NCBI RefSeq assembly: GCF_000829035.1
Contig: NZ_AP012541.1
Location: 186,001-250,000, forward strand
Direction: 5' to 3'
Length of the DNA stretch: 64,000 nt
DNA from: Lacticaseibacillus paracasei subsp. paracasei
Lineage (GTDB): Bacteria; Bacillota; Bacilli; Lactobacillales; Lactobacillaceae
Positions 45,405 through 54,122 of the stretch are shown here, one piece after another. Every line of letters starts with the position of its first letter. Position 1 is the stretch's first letter. The notes under the pieces were generated by a model. The model made no database searches. It had not been told where the DNA came from and saw nothing but the letters and a program-made list of their open reading frames with translations. Both the position numbers and the translations under genes were made by a program.

Positions 45405-46265
45405 TTGGCACATTTAACCAAATTGACCGACACATATACATTAAGTAATGGTGTTAAGATTCCGATCGTCGGGTTCGGCACTTGGCAGACCCCTGATGGC
45501 GACGTTGCCAAGCATAGTGTCGAAGCGGCATTGGCTGCAGGCTATCGCCATATTGACACGGCAGCTGCTTACGGTAACGAAGAAAGCGTTGGTGCAGGTT
45601 TGCGTGCATCCGGCGTACCTCGCGATCAGATCTTCTTAACCACTAAGCTTTGGAATGGTGATCACGGTTACGAGGCGACTAAAGCAGCGCTAGATAAATC
45701 ACTCAAGAAACTGGGCGTTGATTATGTGGATCTATATTTAATTCATTGGCCAAACCCAATTAAGTTCCGTGATAATTGGGAAGAAACTAATGCAGGGTCA
45801 TGGAAGGCCATGGAAGAAGCGTACAAAGCCGGCAAAGTTCGAGCAATTGGGGTTTCAAACTTCCGCGCCAAGCACATTGACGCTTTGCTAAAAACAGCTA
45901 CTGTCAAGCCAATGGTTAACCAGATTTTCTTGAATCCAAGTGATTTGCAGCCAGAAGTTGTGGCGTATAATGACGCCCATGATATTTTAAGTGAAGCGTA
46001 CAGCCCACTTGGCACAGGCAAAATTTTCCAAGTTGATGCCTTAAAGAAAATTGCCGCACGCTATCACAAGAGTGTTGCTCAGATCGTCCTCCGCTGGTCA
46101 TTGCAACATGGTTTCTTACCATTGCCAAAATCCGTTCATGACGATCGGATTAAGGAAAACACCGAGTTGTTCGACTTTGAACTGAGCCATCATGATATGA
46201 CCTTGATTGATGCTTTGCACGGTGAAGCCGGCTTAGCAACTGACCCAGATACAACGGATTTCTAA
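45405..46265 (+). CDS. Aldo/keto reductase
   Basis: AGGAG ends at 45395, directly before ATG 45396, so the TTG at 45405 (nine bases on) is the likely start (286 residues). The TIM-barrel family signatures are clear: Asp/Tyr of the tetrad in GYRHIDTAAAYGNEE, Lys in LTTKLWNGDHG, His in LIHWPNP and the NADPH site PLPKSVHDDRIKEN. It reduces aldehydes or ketones; the physiological substrate is unknown. Confidence 0.93.
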   Translation: MAHLTKLTDTYTLSNGVKIPIVGFGTWQTPDGDVAKHSVEAALAAGYRHIDTAAAYGNEESVGAGLRASGVPRDQIFLTTKLWNGDHGYEATKAALDKSLKKLGVDYVDLYLIHWPNPIKFRDNWEETNAGSWKAMEEAYKAGKVRAIGVSNFRAKHIDALLKTATVKPMVNQIFLNPSDLQPEVVAYNDAHDILSEAYSPLGTGKIFQVDALKKIAARYHKSVAQIVLRWSLQHGFLPLPKSVHDDRIKENTELFDFELSHHDMTLIDALHGEAGLATDPDTTDF

Positions 46266-46305
46266 GGCAAAATCAGCGATATTAGGTTTTTAGTTTTTTA
46301 CATGA

Positions 46306-46346
46306 GAAAAGCATCTGCCATGAGGTTGCGGCAGATGCTTTTTTAT
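46306..46346. terminator. Terminator, bidirectional
   Basis: AAAAGCATCTGCC pairs with GGCAGATGCTTTT between convergent genes. Confidence 0.85.
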
Positions 46347-46391
46347 ATACTTTGAAAGATTGGGCAAGGGCAAGGCGGCGAGCTCAAGCGC

Positions 46392-47234
46392 TTAGTGCCG
46401 CGTTGCATCAATTGTTGCTCTTACTTGGCGGAAAAGCGGTGCTGTCTGACTATCGGTTTTGATGGCACTGATCATAAAGAGCGTGTCCATAATGCTGATT
46501 TCGGCAATCAGTGCATGAAGCGCCTCAGTGCGGTAGCGTGATTCTTCAGCAACTGCAACAAAGGCAGCATCTGCCATTTTGACTAAACGCGAAGTTGGGG
46601 AACCGGTAATGACGATTAAAGGCACTTGTTGTTTCTTAGCTAGTTCAGCTAATGCAATGGCATCTTTGTCCTCTCCTGAATGCGATGTCAGGATCATCGC
46701 ATCGCGCGGGCCAAGATGTGTGGCGGCCATTAGCTGCATGTGGTAGTCAGACGCATAGGCCACGGGAATCGCCGTGCGCAAAAATTTATGGTAACCGTCT
46801 AGTGCAACAAGATTACTGGCACCTAGTCCAAAAAGTCCGAGATGCTCGGCATGGGTAATCCATTTAACAGCCTTGGTCAAAGCATCAGTATCTAGGTTTG
46901 CTAAGGTTGTTCTCAGTGCATCAATGTTGGAGGTGAAAATTTTTTGCGCTAGCGTATCAACGGAATCTTTGGGACTCAACTCAGCAAAAAGCGCATGATC
47001 ATCCTCTGGTGAAGTCTGCGCCAACGCCATGCGTAAGGCCTGAAAGTTTGTGTAACCTAAGGCTTTAGCAAAGCGGGAAATCGTCGCTGTACTGACGCCG
47101 GTCAATTGGCTGAGTTCCGAGATGTTGGCCTGACTGGCATGGTCCGGGTGGGCTTGAAGATAGGCAGCTAGCTTTTTCTCCTGGCCACTTAGATTCGGTT
47201 TATAAATTTGCAGTTGTACCAGAAAGTCATGCAT
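46392..47234 (-). CDS. MurR/RpiR-family regulator of the gluconate operon
   Basis: AGGAGGG on the minus strand sets the start at ATG 47234 (280 residues). The N-terminal helix-turn-helix is LTGVSTATISRFAKALGYTNFQ; the C-terminal SIS domain (about residues 110-280; LGLFGLGASNLVALDGYHKF, ILTSHSGEDKDAIALAE) binds sugar phosphates. It is divergent from gnd-gntK-gntP and probably controls them in response to a gluconate-6-phosphate-like effector. Confidence 0.9.
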   Translation of the reverse strand: MHDFLVQLQIYKPNLSGQEKKLAAYLQAHPDHASQANISELSQLTGVSTATISRFAKALGYTNFQALRMALAQTSPEDDHALFAELSPKDSVDTLAQKIFTSNIDALRTTLANLDTDALTKAVKWITHAEHLGLFGLGASNLVALDGYHKFLRTAIPVAYASDYHMQLMAATHLGPRDAMILTSHSGEDKDAIALAELAKKQQVPLIVITGSPTSRLVKMADAAFVAVAEESRYRTEALHALIAEISIMDTLFMISAIKTDSQTAPLFRQVRATIDATRH

Positions 47235-47425
47235 CTTGATCCCTCCTAAAAATACATTCACCAGAGCAGAAACGAGAATGTCAGAATTTTAAGTCGCATT
47301 GTCAGAGTGCGTTTATTGTCTAAGGCTGATGGTTAATTGCACCAAGCCAAACACCACTTTTCGAATTCAGTATAGCATGAATGATAGCGGCGTGAAAATA
47401 ATTTACGGTCAAATTACTTGATTTT

Positions 47426-47440
47426 TGTAAACGATTTACA
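47426..47440. promoter_or_regulatory. Palindrome in the gluconate promoter, candidate RpiR operator
   Basis: TGTAAACGATTTACA is an inverted repeat (TGTAAA/TTTACA around CGA). Its right half is also the -35 box. It resembles a cre site but is one base too long. Confidence 0.55.
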
Positions 47441-47462
47441 TACAATGGCATCAGGATATAAG
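47435..47462 (+). promoter_or_regulatory. Promoter of the gluconate operon
   Basis: TTTACA (47435-47440), a 16-base spacer and TATAAG (47457-47462), 75 bases before gnd. A cre-like stretch with one mismatch (TTGAAAACGGATGGT) lies between this promoter and the gene. Confidence 0.5.
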
Positions 47463-47536
47463 ATAACCATCACAGAAGCGGTTTGTTTTTTTGAAAACGG
47501 ATGGTCACAGGGTCAAATAACGAGGAGGCAGCAAAC

Positions 47537-48442
47537 ATGCATATTGGCATGGTTGGTTTAGGAAAAATGGGTATGAATCTGGTCGCAAATATGCGCGATC
47601 ATGATATTGAAGTGACAGCATTTGATTTGAACGACAAAGCGCGAGAAGAGGTAGGGCAATATGGGGCCAAGGCAGTGGCAAGCCTGGATGCCTTGGTTAT
47701 GAGCTTGGCATCTCCGCGGATCATCTGGAGCATGGTGCCTGCTGGCAAACCGACAGAAGCCACGATTAGTCAGCTAGCTAAACTGTTGCGGCCAGATGAT
47801 ATTGTGATTGATGGCGGCAACTCCTATTATCAGGATTCAATCGCACACGGAAAGCTGCTAGCTGCTGAGGGAATTCATTTTTTTGATGTCGGCACTTCAG
47901 GCGGCATGGCCGGTGCACGCGCCAATGGCAATTTCATGATTGGTGGCGACAAGGCGATCTTTAACAAGATTGAGCCGCTGTTCAAGGCGATCGCTGCAAA
48001 AGGTGGCTATCTGTATACTGGCCCAGCTGGATCTGGTCACTATTTGAAAATGGTTCACAACGGTATTGAATATGGGATGATGCAGGCGATTGGTGAAGGC
48101 TTCGATGTGTTAGCCCACAGTCCGTATGACTACGACAATGCGGCGGTTGCCAACATGTGGAACAATGGCTCGGTGATTCGCAGCTGGCTGATGGATTTGG
48201 CCGCCAATGCCTTTACCGAGGATGCGAACCTTGAAAAGATTCAGGGTATCATGCACAGCTCGGGTGAAGGTGCTTGGACCGTTGAAGAAGCCTTACGTCT
48301 ACATGTTGCAACGCCGGTGATTGCCAGTTCGTTGATGATGCGCTATCGCTCTGAAGAAGCAGATACGATGACGGGTAAAGTGGTCGCTGCCTTGCGTAAT
48401 CAGTTTGGCGGCCATGCGGTTGATCCAATTAAGTCAAAATAA
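47537..48442 (+). CDS. gnd: 6-phosphogluconate dehydrogenase (short, GntZ type)
   Basis: AGGAGG precedes ATG 47537. The 301-residue length matches the short, usually NAD-linked class rather than the ~470-residue Gnd. The NAD motif is MHIGMVGLGKMGMNLVANM; the substrate motifs are DVGTSGGMAGA, MVHNGIEYGMMQAIGEGFD and RYRSEEADTM. It oxidises and decarboxylates 6-phosphogluconate to ribulose 5-phosphate, the step after gluconokinase. It is the first gene of the operon. Confidence 0.94.
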   Translation: MHIGMVGLGKMGMNLVANMRDHDIEVTAFDLNDKAREEVGQYGAKAVASLDALVMSLASPRIIWSMVPAGKPTEATISQLAKLLRPDDIVIDGGNSYYQDSIAHGKLLAAEGIHFFDVGTSGGMAGARANGNFMIGGDKAIFNKIEPLFKAIAAKGGYLYTGPAGSGHYLKMVHNGIEYGMMQAIGEGFDVLAHSPYDYDNAAVANMWNNGSVIRSWLMDLAANAFTEDANLEKIQGIMHSSGEGAWTVEEALRLHVATPVIASSLMMRYRSEEADTMTGKVVAALRNQFGGHAVDPIKSK

Positions 48443-48511
48443 CTTGCAAAACCATCGTGATATCGCCATTTTAATAACTAAGTCAAAATTGATTAAGTAA
48501 AGGAGATAAGC

Positions 48512-50080
48512 ATGGCAATCAAATATATGATTGGCGTTGATCTGGGCACTACTAGCACAAAGGTCGTTTTGTTTGATCTCAAGGGTCACGCAATTGCAAC
48601 CGCCAATAATCCCTACCCGTTATATCAAGATACGCCCGACATGGCTGAGGAAGATCCGGAAGAGATTTTTGCAGCGACAGTTGGCGGTTTAACTGAAGTG
48701 ATGCATCGCGGTAATGTCCAACCCGATGAACTTGGCGGGGTTTCCTTTTCCGCAGCGATGCACAGTCTGATTTTGATGGACGAAAATGATAAGCCGCTGA
48801 CGCGCGTCATCACGTGGGCTGATAACCGAGCAGCAGCCTATGCAACGAAGCTGAAGCAAAGCGATTTAGGGATGACACTGTTTAAAAATACAGGTGTGCC
48901 GACGCACCCGATGTCCCCATTGGTTAAATTGCTTTGGTTGAGTGCCGAACATCCAGAATTGGTCGCTCAGACTTCCCACTTTATTGGCATTAAAGACTTT
49001 ATTTTGTTCCGCTTCTTTGGCCGATATGTGCAGGATTACTCGCTGGCTAACGCAACTGGGCTCTTTAATATTCACACCATGGATTGGGATGACCGTGCAC
49101 TTGATGTTGCCAATGTTCGGCGCGATCAATTGCCAGAACTGGTCGACACCAGTTATCAGTTGACAGGATTAAATGCCAACTATGCGGCGGTGACCGGTAT
49201 TGATGCTAAAACGCCTTTCATTCTCGGTGCCAGTGATGGGACATTGAGCAACCTTGGCGTTGGCGCGATTGATCCTGGTGTCTTGGCGGTGACCATTGGT
49301 ACGTCAGGTGCAGTACGGGTTGTGACTGACAAGCCGGTAGTTGATCCGCAAGGGCGCCTGTTCACTTACTACCTGTCACCGAATCACTGGGTTGTTGGCG
49401 GTCCAGTTAACAACGGTGGTATTGTCTTCCGCTGGGTTCGTGATCAACTTTTTGCACCGGAGAAATTAACAGCTGAGCAACTGCAAGTTGATTCCTATGA
49501 AATTCTGACAGAAATTGCCAGCAAGATACCCGCTGGTGCTGATGGCTTACTTTTCCATCCATATTTAGGCGGAGAGCGGGCACCGATTTGGGATGCCAAT
49601 GCTCGTGGCAGTTTCTTTGGCTTAACCCGGCAGCATACACGTGCGCATATGGTGCGAGCAGCACTGGAAGGGATCGTTTACAACCTATATATGGTGATGC
49701 TGATGATCGAAGGTATTACTGGCAAACCAAAAGCCATCCAGGCTACTGGCGGATTTGCGCGCAGTGCACTGTGGCGCCAGATGTTGGCTGACGTTTTTGA
49801 ACAGGAAGTCAATATTCCGGAAAGTTTTGAAAGTTCAGCCTTGGGAGCAGTTGTTTTGGGAATGAAGTCACTGGGACTGATTGACGATTTGAACGTGGTT
49901 AAAGATATGATTGGTGTCACCAATACCCATGAACCCAATGCTGACAATTTTCAAGCTTATCGTGAGTTGTTGCCAATCTGGATTCGATTGACGCGTAAAC
50001 TTGGCAGCGAGTATCAAGCAATTGCCGACTATCAGCGGGCGCATCCAGATCCGAATGCCCATATAGCTGCTGAGGATTAG
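48512..50080 (+). CDS. gntK: Gluconokinase (FGGY family)
   Basis: The 522-residue kinase starts after AAAGGAG. It has the FGGY N-terminal phosphate loop MIGVDLGTTSTKVVLFD, the catalytic Asp in TWADNRAA and the C-terminal ATP-binding LGAVVLGMKSLG. It phosphorylates gluconate taken up by the permease encoded next. The N-terminal sequence and operon support gluconate over xylulose. Confidence 0.92.
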   Translation: MAIKYMIGVDLGTTSTKVVLFDLKGHAIATANNPYPLYQDTPDMAEEDPEEIFAATVGGLTEVMHRGNVQPDELGGVSFSAAMHSLILMDENDKPLTRVITWADNRAAAYATKLKQSDLGMTLFKNTGVPTHPMSPLVKLLWLSAEHPELVAQTSHFIGIKDFILFRFFGRYVQDYSLANATGLFNIHTMDWDDRALDVANVRRDQLPELVDTSYQLTGLNANYAAVTGIDAKTPFILGASDGTLSNLGVGAIDPGVLAVTIGTSGAVRVVTDKPVVDPQGRLFTYYLSPNHWVVGGPVNNGGIVFRWVRDQLFAPEKLTAEQLQVDSYEILTEIASKIPAGADGLLFHPYLGGERAPIWDANARGSFFGLTRQHTRAHMVRAALEGIVYNLYMVMLMIEGITGKPKAIQATGGFARSALWRQMLADVFEQEVNIPESFESSALGAVVLGMKSLGLIDDLNVVKDMIGVTNTHEPNADNFQAYRELLPIWIRLTRKLGSEYQAIADYQRAHPDPNAHIAAED

Positions 50081-50221
50081 TCGCCAGCACTGCGCCTGTT
50101 GTCCGTGCTAAGACGGAATATGCTGGTTCGATGGGAAAATAGCGAGAATGAAGCAACTGGGTACACAGATCAAACGACATGTCTCGAGAAAAACGTCAAT
50201 GAACGTTTTTCATAAATAAAA

Positions 50222-50236
50222 TTGTAAGCGATTTCT
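50222..50236 (+). promoter_or_regulatory. cre-like site (CcpA) upstream of gntP
   Basis: TTGTAAGCGATTTCT matches the consensus WTGNAANCGNWNNCW at every defined position. It lies 29 bases before the gntP start. Confidence 0.7.
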
Positions 50237-50264
50237 TAATCTGTAAAATTTAGGGGGAATAGAA

Positions 50265-51617
50265 ATGGATATACTCGTCCTGGTCTTAGGTATCCTGCTC
50301 TTGCTGGTGCTTATCATCAAGTTTAAGTTCAACACGTATGTTTCCTTGATCATCACAGCTGTCGTCGTTGCCCTTGGTTTGGGAATGGCGCCAGCCAAGA
50401 TTGCAACCAGTATTCAAAATGGGATTGGCGCGCAACTAGGTGAGCTGGCCTTGGTCTTCGGCTTCGGTGCCATGCTTGGTCGATTGGTTGCTGATGCTGG
50501 TGGAGCTTACCGCATTGCGCATACCCTCATCAATGCCTTTGGTCGCCGCGGATTGCAACTTGCCGTTGTTTTGGCATCTTTCATTATCGGTATTGCTTTG
50601 TTCTTTGAAGTTGGGATTGTCTTGCTGGTTCCAATTGTTTTCGCCATTGCGGCTGAAGCAGGCGTTCCAATTCTGACACTTGGTATCCCGATGGCAGCGG
50701 CTTTGTCGGTGACCCATGGGTTCTTGCCGCCACATCCAGCTCCAACGGCGATCTCGACTGCATTAGGCGCTTCTGCTGGTCTGGTTTTGGCCTATGGCGT
50801 GATCATCGCCATTCCGACTGTTTATATTGCCGGACCGTTGTTTTCCAAACTTGCGCATCGCTTTGCGCCAGATGCTTTTGAAAGGCGCGGTAATTTGAAA
50901 GCATTGGGGCCGCAAAAAACCTTTAAATTGGAGGAAACACCAAGTTTTGGCATCTCCGTTCTCACATCACTTTTCCCAGTGATTTTGATGGCGATTGCCA
51001 CGGTTTATGAATTGGTATTTCATGGTGGCAAACTTCCAAAGACACCAAATGGTCTTGATAACGTTATCGCATTCATTGGTTCACCAAGTATCGCCATGCT
51101 GATTTCATTGTTGTTCGCTATGTGGGCAATGGGCTATGCGCGCAAGCTGCCAGCCAAAGCCATTATGACAACCCTTGAGGACGCTGTGAAATCAATTGCG
51201 ATGTTACTACTCGTCATTGGTGGCGGCGGTGCCTTCAAACAAGTCCTGATTGATGGTGGCGTCGGCGACTCAGTAAAAAATTTGTTCGTTGGCTCAGGCA
51301 TTTCACCACTTATCTTGGGTTGGCTGATTGCGGTTGTCTTACGAATTGCACTGGGATCCGCGACTGTTGCGGCCATGACGGCCTCTGGACTGGTTCTGCC
51401 ACTCATGCAAAGTGCTGGCATCCAGCCAGCTTTGATGGTACTGGCAATTGGTGCGGGTTCATTAGCTGCCAGTCACGTTAATGACGCCGGTTTCTGGATG
51501 TTTCGTGAGTACTTTGATTTGACCATTAAACAGACTTTGTTGACGTGGACGTTGTTAGAAACCATTATTTCAGTTGTTGGACTTGGTGGGGTGCTGTTGT
51601 TGAGTTTGGTGGTTTAA
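50265..51617 (+). CDS. gntP: Gluconate:H+ symporter
   Basis: The 450-residue protein has about 12-13 membrane helices and the GntP signature stretches GFGAMLGRLVADAGGAYRIA, EVGIVLLVPIVFAIA and THGFLPPHPAPTA. It takes up gluconate. AGGGGGA precedes the ATG. It is the last gene of gnd-gntK-gntP. Confidence 0.94.
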   Translation: MDILVLVLGILLLLVLIIKFKFNTYVSLIITAVVVALGLGMAPAKIATSIQNGIGAQLGELALVFGFGAMLGRLVADAGGAYRIAHTLINAFGRRGLQLAVVLASFIIGIALFFEVGIVLLVPIVFAIAAEAGVPILTLGIPMAAALSVTHGFLPPHPAPTAISTALGASAGLVLAYGVIIAIPTVYIAGPLFSKLAHRFAPDAFERRGNLKALGPQKTFKLEETPSFGISVLTSLFPVILMAIATVYELVFHGGKLPKTPNGLDNVIAFIGSPSIAMLISLLFAMWAMGYARKLPAKAIMTTLEDAVKSIAMLLLVIGGGGAFKQVLIDGGVGDSVKNLFVGSGISPLILGWLIAVVLRIALGSATVAAMTASGLVLPLMQSAGIQPALMVLAIGAGSLAASHVNDAGFWMFREYFDLTIKQTLLTWTLLETIISVVGLGGVLLLSLVV

Positions 51618-51626
51618 GTGAAGAAA

Positions 51627-51657
51627 TAAAAAAAGCTGGCAATGCCGGTTTTTTTTA
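51627..51657 (+). terminator. Terminator of the gluconate operon
   Basis: The short stem CTGGC/GCCGG around AAT is flanked by A and T runs. The IS30-family element begins a few bases later. Confidence 0.65.
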
Positions 51658-51663
51658 TCTGAC

Positions 51664-52774
51664 GAATTGTCAACTCAAGTGCAACTTTTTACCCATGAAG
51701 ACTTCTGATGGCGTCTTCCAGCCTAAGACCTTGCGTGGTCGATTATTCAGTTGTTCAATGTAAGTCTCAATTTCCTGGTCGCTCTGAAGGTCTAGGTCTG
51801 TGTTCTTGGGAAAGTATTCTCTAATCAGTCCGTTGGTGTTTTCGTTAGTTCCTCGTTGTTGAGGCGCGTGTGGGTCAGGAAAGAAGACCTTTGTATTCAG
51901 ACGTTCTGCCAGCTCCCTGTACCGGGCAAACTCCCTTCCACGGTCAGGAGTCACTGTTCTTACTCGGTTAGCTGGTAAGGCACCAAGCAGCTCAATCATG
52001 ACGTCTCTAACAGTGTCAGCTTTTGCGTTGGCCGTTCGCTTCGAAAGCAGATAGCGTGATTTACGGTCAACTAATGTTACTAATGCAGAGTGTCCTGTTT
52101 TACCGCGTACTGTATCGCCTTCCCAGTGACCAAACCAGCTGCGATTTTCTGCCGACCGGGGTCGGTCGTGAATTGATGGCACGTCATTGAAGCGCCCCCG
52201 GCGTTCATTTATGGTGCCTTTGATTTTGCGCGTCTTGCCTCGGTGTCGAAGCAGCCTTGGTAGCCCGCGAGCACCATGGCTCTTCAATGGAACACCGAGA
52301 TTATCTAGGTAGATACCTCTGTAGATAGTCGAATAGCTGATGCGAATAGGACTGCCTTCTAGTGACAAGCGACCGGCAATCTGCTCAGGCGACCAATGTA
52401 GCACCGTGATATATCGAATGACAGCGTCACGAGTCCCCGGTCGATCGAGGATCCGAGGACGCCTGCTAGCCAAGCGAACCCGCCGGTAGCGGTCCTGAGC
52501 GGTGGCTGCCGAATAGTTCCGCCAGCCGCCGTTACGTGCAATTTCACGGCTGACTGTACTCTTGGAACGACCTATCTCTTTGGCGATGGTATCAAGAGTT
52601 TTGCCTGTAGAGATACCAAGCAGTATCGATTCACGGTCTTTTAAGGTAAGATGGGTGTACGGACTCATAGTCGAGTTCTCCTTGTAGTTGGTCTTGTGGT
52701 GATTCCATTTTACAAGGACTCAGGCTATGAGTCTTTTCTATTTGACTAATTTGTTGCACTTGAATTGTAAATCC
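51664..52774 (-). mobile_element. IS30-family insertion sequence
   Basis: The ~1.11 kb element is bounded by imperfect inverted repeats: GAATTGTCAACTCAAGTGCAAC at the left and the complement of GGATTTACAATTCAAGTGCAAC at the right, with four or five mismatches in 22. It contains one transposase gene. A target duplication could not be fixed by eye, so the ends may be off by a few bases. It is inserted just after the gntP terminator. Confidence 0.85.
51670..52668 (-). CDS. IS30-family transposase
   Basis: The 332-residue protein has an N-terminal helix-turn-helix (LDTIAKEIGRSKSTVSREIARNGG) and the DDE catalytic core: Asp in HWEGDTVRG, Asp in TPDRGREFA, Glu in TNENTNGLIREYFPK. ATG 52668 follows AAGGAG. 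It looks intact, so the element may be active. The stop codon lies inside the left inverted repeat. Confidence 0.95.
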   Translation of the reverse strand: MSPYTHLTLKDRESILLGISTGKTLDTIAKEIGRSKSTVSREIARNGGWRNYSAATAQDRYRRVRLASRRPRILDRPGTRDAVIRYITVLHWSPEQIAGRLSLEGSPIRISYSTIYRGIYLDNLGVPLKSHGARGLPRLLRHRGKTRKIKGTINERRGRFNDVPSIHDRPRSAENRSWFGHWEGDTVRGKTGHSALVTLVDRKSRYLLSKRTANAKADTVRDVMIELLGALPANRVRTVTPDRGREFARYRELAERLNTKVFFPDPHAPQQRGTNENTNGLIREYFPKNTDLDLQSDQEIETYIEQLNNRPRKVLGWKTPSEVFMGKKLHLS

Positions 52775-52984
52775 GTCCTGTTTCAAGATGAAATGAGGAT
52801 GGATAAGTTCTTAGAGATACTGATGGTTTGGCACTATCCGACCCAACTTAGTAGACCGCGGTCACCGTTTTCCTGTCAAACCGGCCAGCATTCACGAAGG
52901 TTAAAATGATCTCGATTCGCCCGACTGACCACAATATGATAAACTTACGCCATTCGCTAATACAGAAATGGAGATCGTTTACAC

Positions 52985-53329
52985 ATGTACGAACCAACTA
53001 AAAAACGCCGCGTTGCCGAAGACGTGGCTAAGGTTTTCCCTAAAGAAGTCACCAATCAGATTTTTGATGTGATCGCTGTGATGAATAAGGCTAAGCAAAT
53101 TGTGACAGCACCAGTCGCCATTGCATTTTCGGATGATTATACCGATGATGAAATGTATGCCATGATCATTCAAGGCAATCTTGCACCAGCACAAGAGTTT
53201 CCGCTTACCTATGCTGGCGAAAAGCCATTTTTGGGTCATGGGTATATCCTTGTGGTCAAAGATAAGCCGAAAACAATTCGGCTGGATTTCAGTACGGCTA
53301 ATCCGTTTAAGGCAGAAGAATCCAAATAA
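52985..53329 (+). CDS. Small soluble protein, DUF960-like
   Basis: The 114-residue protein (RRVAEDVAKVFPKEVTNQIF, QGNLAPAQEFPLTY, HGYILVVKDKPKTIRLDFS) resembles the DUF960 family of low-GC Gram-positives; this is a memory-based match. It is cytoplasmic and has no catalytic motif. ATGGAGATCG lies upstream. It is the first gene right of the insertion element. Confidence 0.65.
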   Translation: MYEPTKKRRVAEDVAKVFPKEVTNQIFDVIAVMNKAKQIVTAPVAIAFSDDYTDDEMYAMIIQGNLAPAQEFPLTYAGEKPFLGHGYILVVKDKPKTIRLDFSTANPFKAEESK

Positions 53330-53358
53330 AACTGGCCTTTTCATGAAAAGTTCGATAC

Positions 53359-53391
53359 AATAGTAAACCGTAATCGTTACCGTTTACTATT
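53359..53391. promoter_or_regulatory. Zur-type operator of the zinc transporter
   Basis: The 33-base near-palindrome contains AAACCGTAATCGTTACCGTTT (53365-53385), which I count as agreeing with the Bacillus Zur box AAATCGTAATNATTACGATTT at 16 of 20 defined positions or better. A TACAAT (-10) lies at 53356-53361, so the operator covers the transcription start. Confidence 0.65.
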
Positions 53392-53402
53392 GGGAGGCAG
53401 CT

Positions 53403-54122
53403 ATGAGCGAACCGATTTTGACCGTAAATCATCTCAGTTTTGGTTTTCGGGATCAACAGCTTTATCAGGATCTGAGTTTTCAGTTGAATGTGGGCTCAAT
53501 GACAAGTCTTGTCGGTCCAAACGGGGTCGGCAAAACAACCTTAATTCGGTTACTAATGGCGCAACTAAAACCGCAAGCCGGAACGATTCGCTTTCGGCAA
53601 CAGCCACCGGTTCGATTGGGTTATGTGCCCCAGTTCCGGAATGTTGATACGGAATTTCCGTTGTCGATCCGCAGTTTCATTCAACTCCGGCAGTTGGATC
53701 ATCTCTTTTTCTGGCATACGGGTAAGGAGAAGGCTGCCTTGGATGCCGTGATTAAAGCGACTCACCTTGGTAAAATTGCTGACACGCGGCTTGGAATGGC
53801 GAGTGGCGGCGAAAAACAAAAGGCTTATCTGGCACAAGCTCTTTTAGATGATCCTAACTTTCTGATTCTGGATGAATCAACGGCCAGCTTAGATGTCAAC
53901 ACGAAGCAGGAGTTGATGGATCTGGTGCAGGAGTTGAATCAAACGCGGCAATTAACGGTGCTATTTGTGACGCATGATCTGAGCTTAGCCAAAAAGTACA
54001 CCCAACAATACTTACTACTGACCGGGTCAAGTTATGAGATGAAGCCAACAGCGCAAATGGATTTGAAAGCAATGCCAGAAGAATTACGCAATGATGCCGA
54101 GAATCGTGGGGTGATCGCATGA
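53403..54122 (+). CDS. znuC: Zinc/manganese-type ABC transporter ATPase
   Basis: The 239-residue ATPase has Walker A GPNGVGKTTLIRLL, the signature MASGGEKQKAYLAQAL, Walker B FLILDESTASLD and the switch FVTHD. The SGGE signature and the metal-permease neighbour place it in the ZnuC/AdcC/MntB group; the Zur-type operator makes zinc the likely cargo. No substrate-binding lipoprotein gene lies beside it. Confidence 0.88.
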   Translation: MSEPILTVNHLSFGFRDQQLYQDLSFQLNVGSMTSLVGPNGVGKTTLIRLLMAQLKPQAGTIRFRQQPPVRLGYVPQFRNVDTEFPLSIRSFIQLRQLDHLFFWHTGKEKAALDAVIKATHLGKIADTRLGMASGGEKQKAYLAQALLDDPNFLILDESTASLDVNTKQELMDLVQELNQTRQLTVLFVTHDLSLAKKYTQQYLLLTGSSYEMKPTAQMDLKAMPEELRNDAENRGVIA

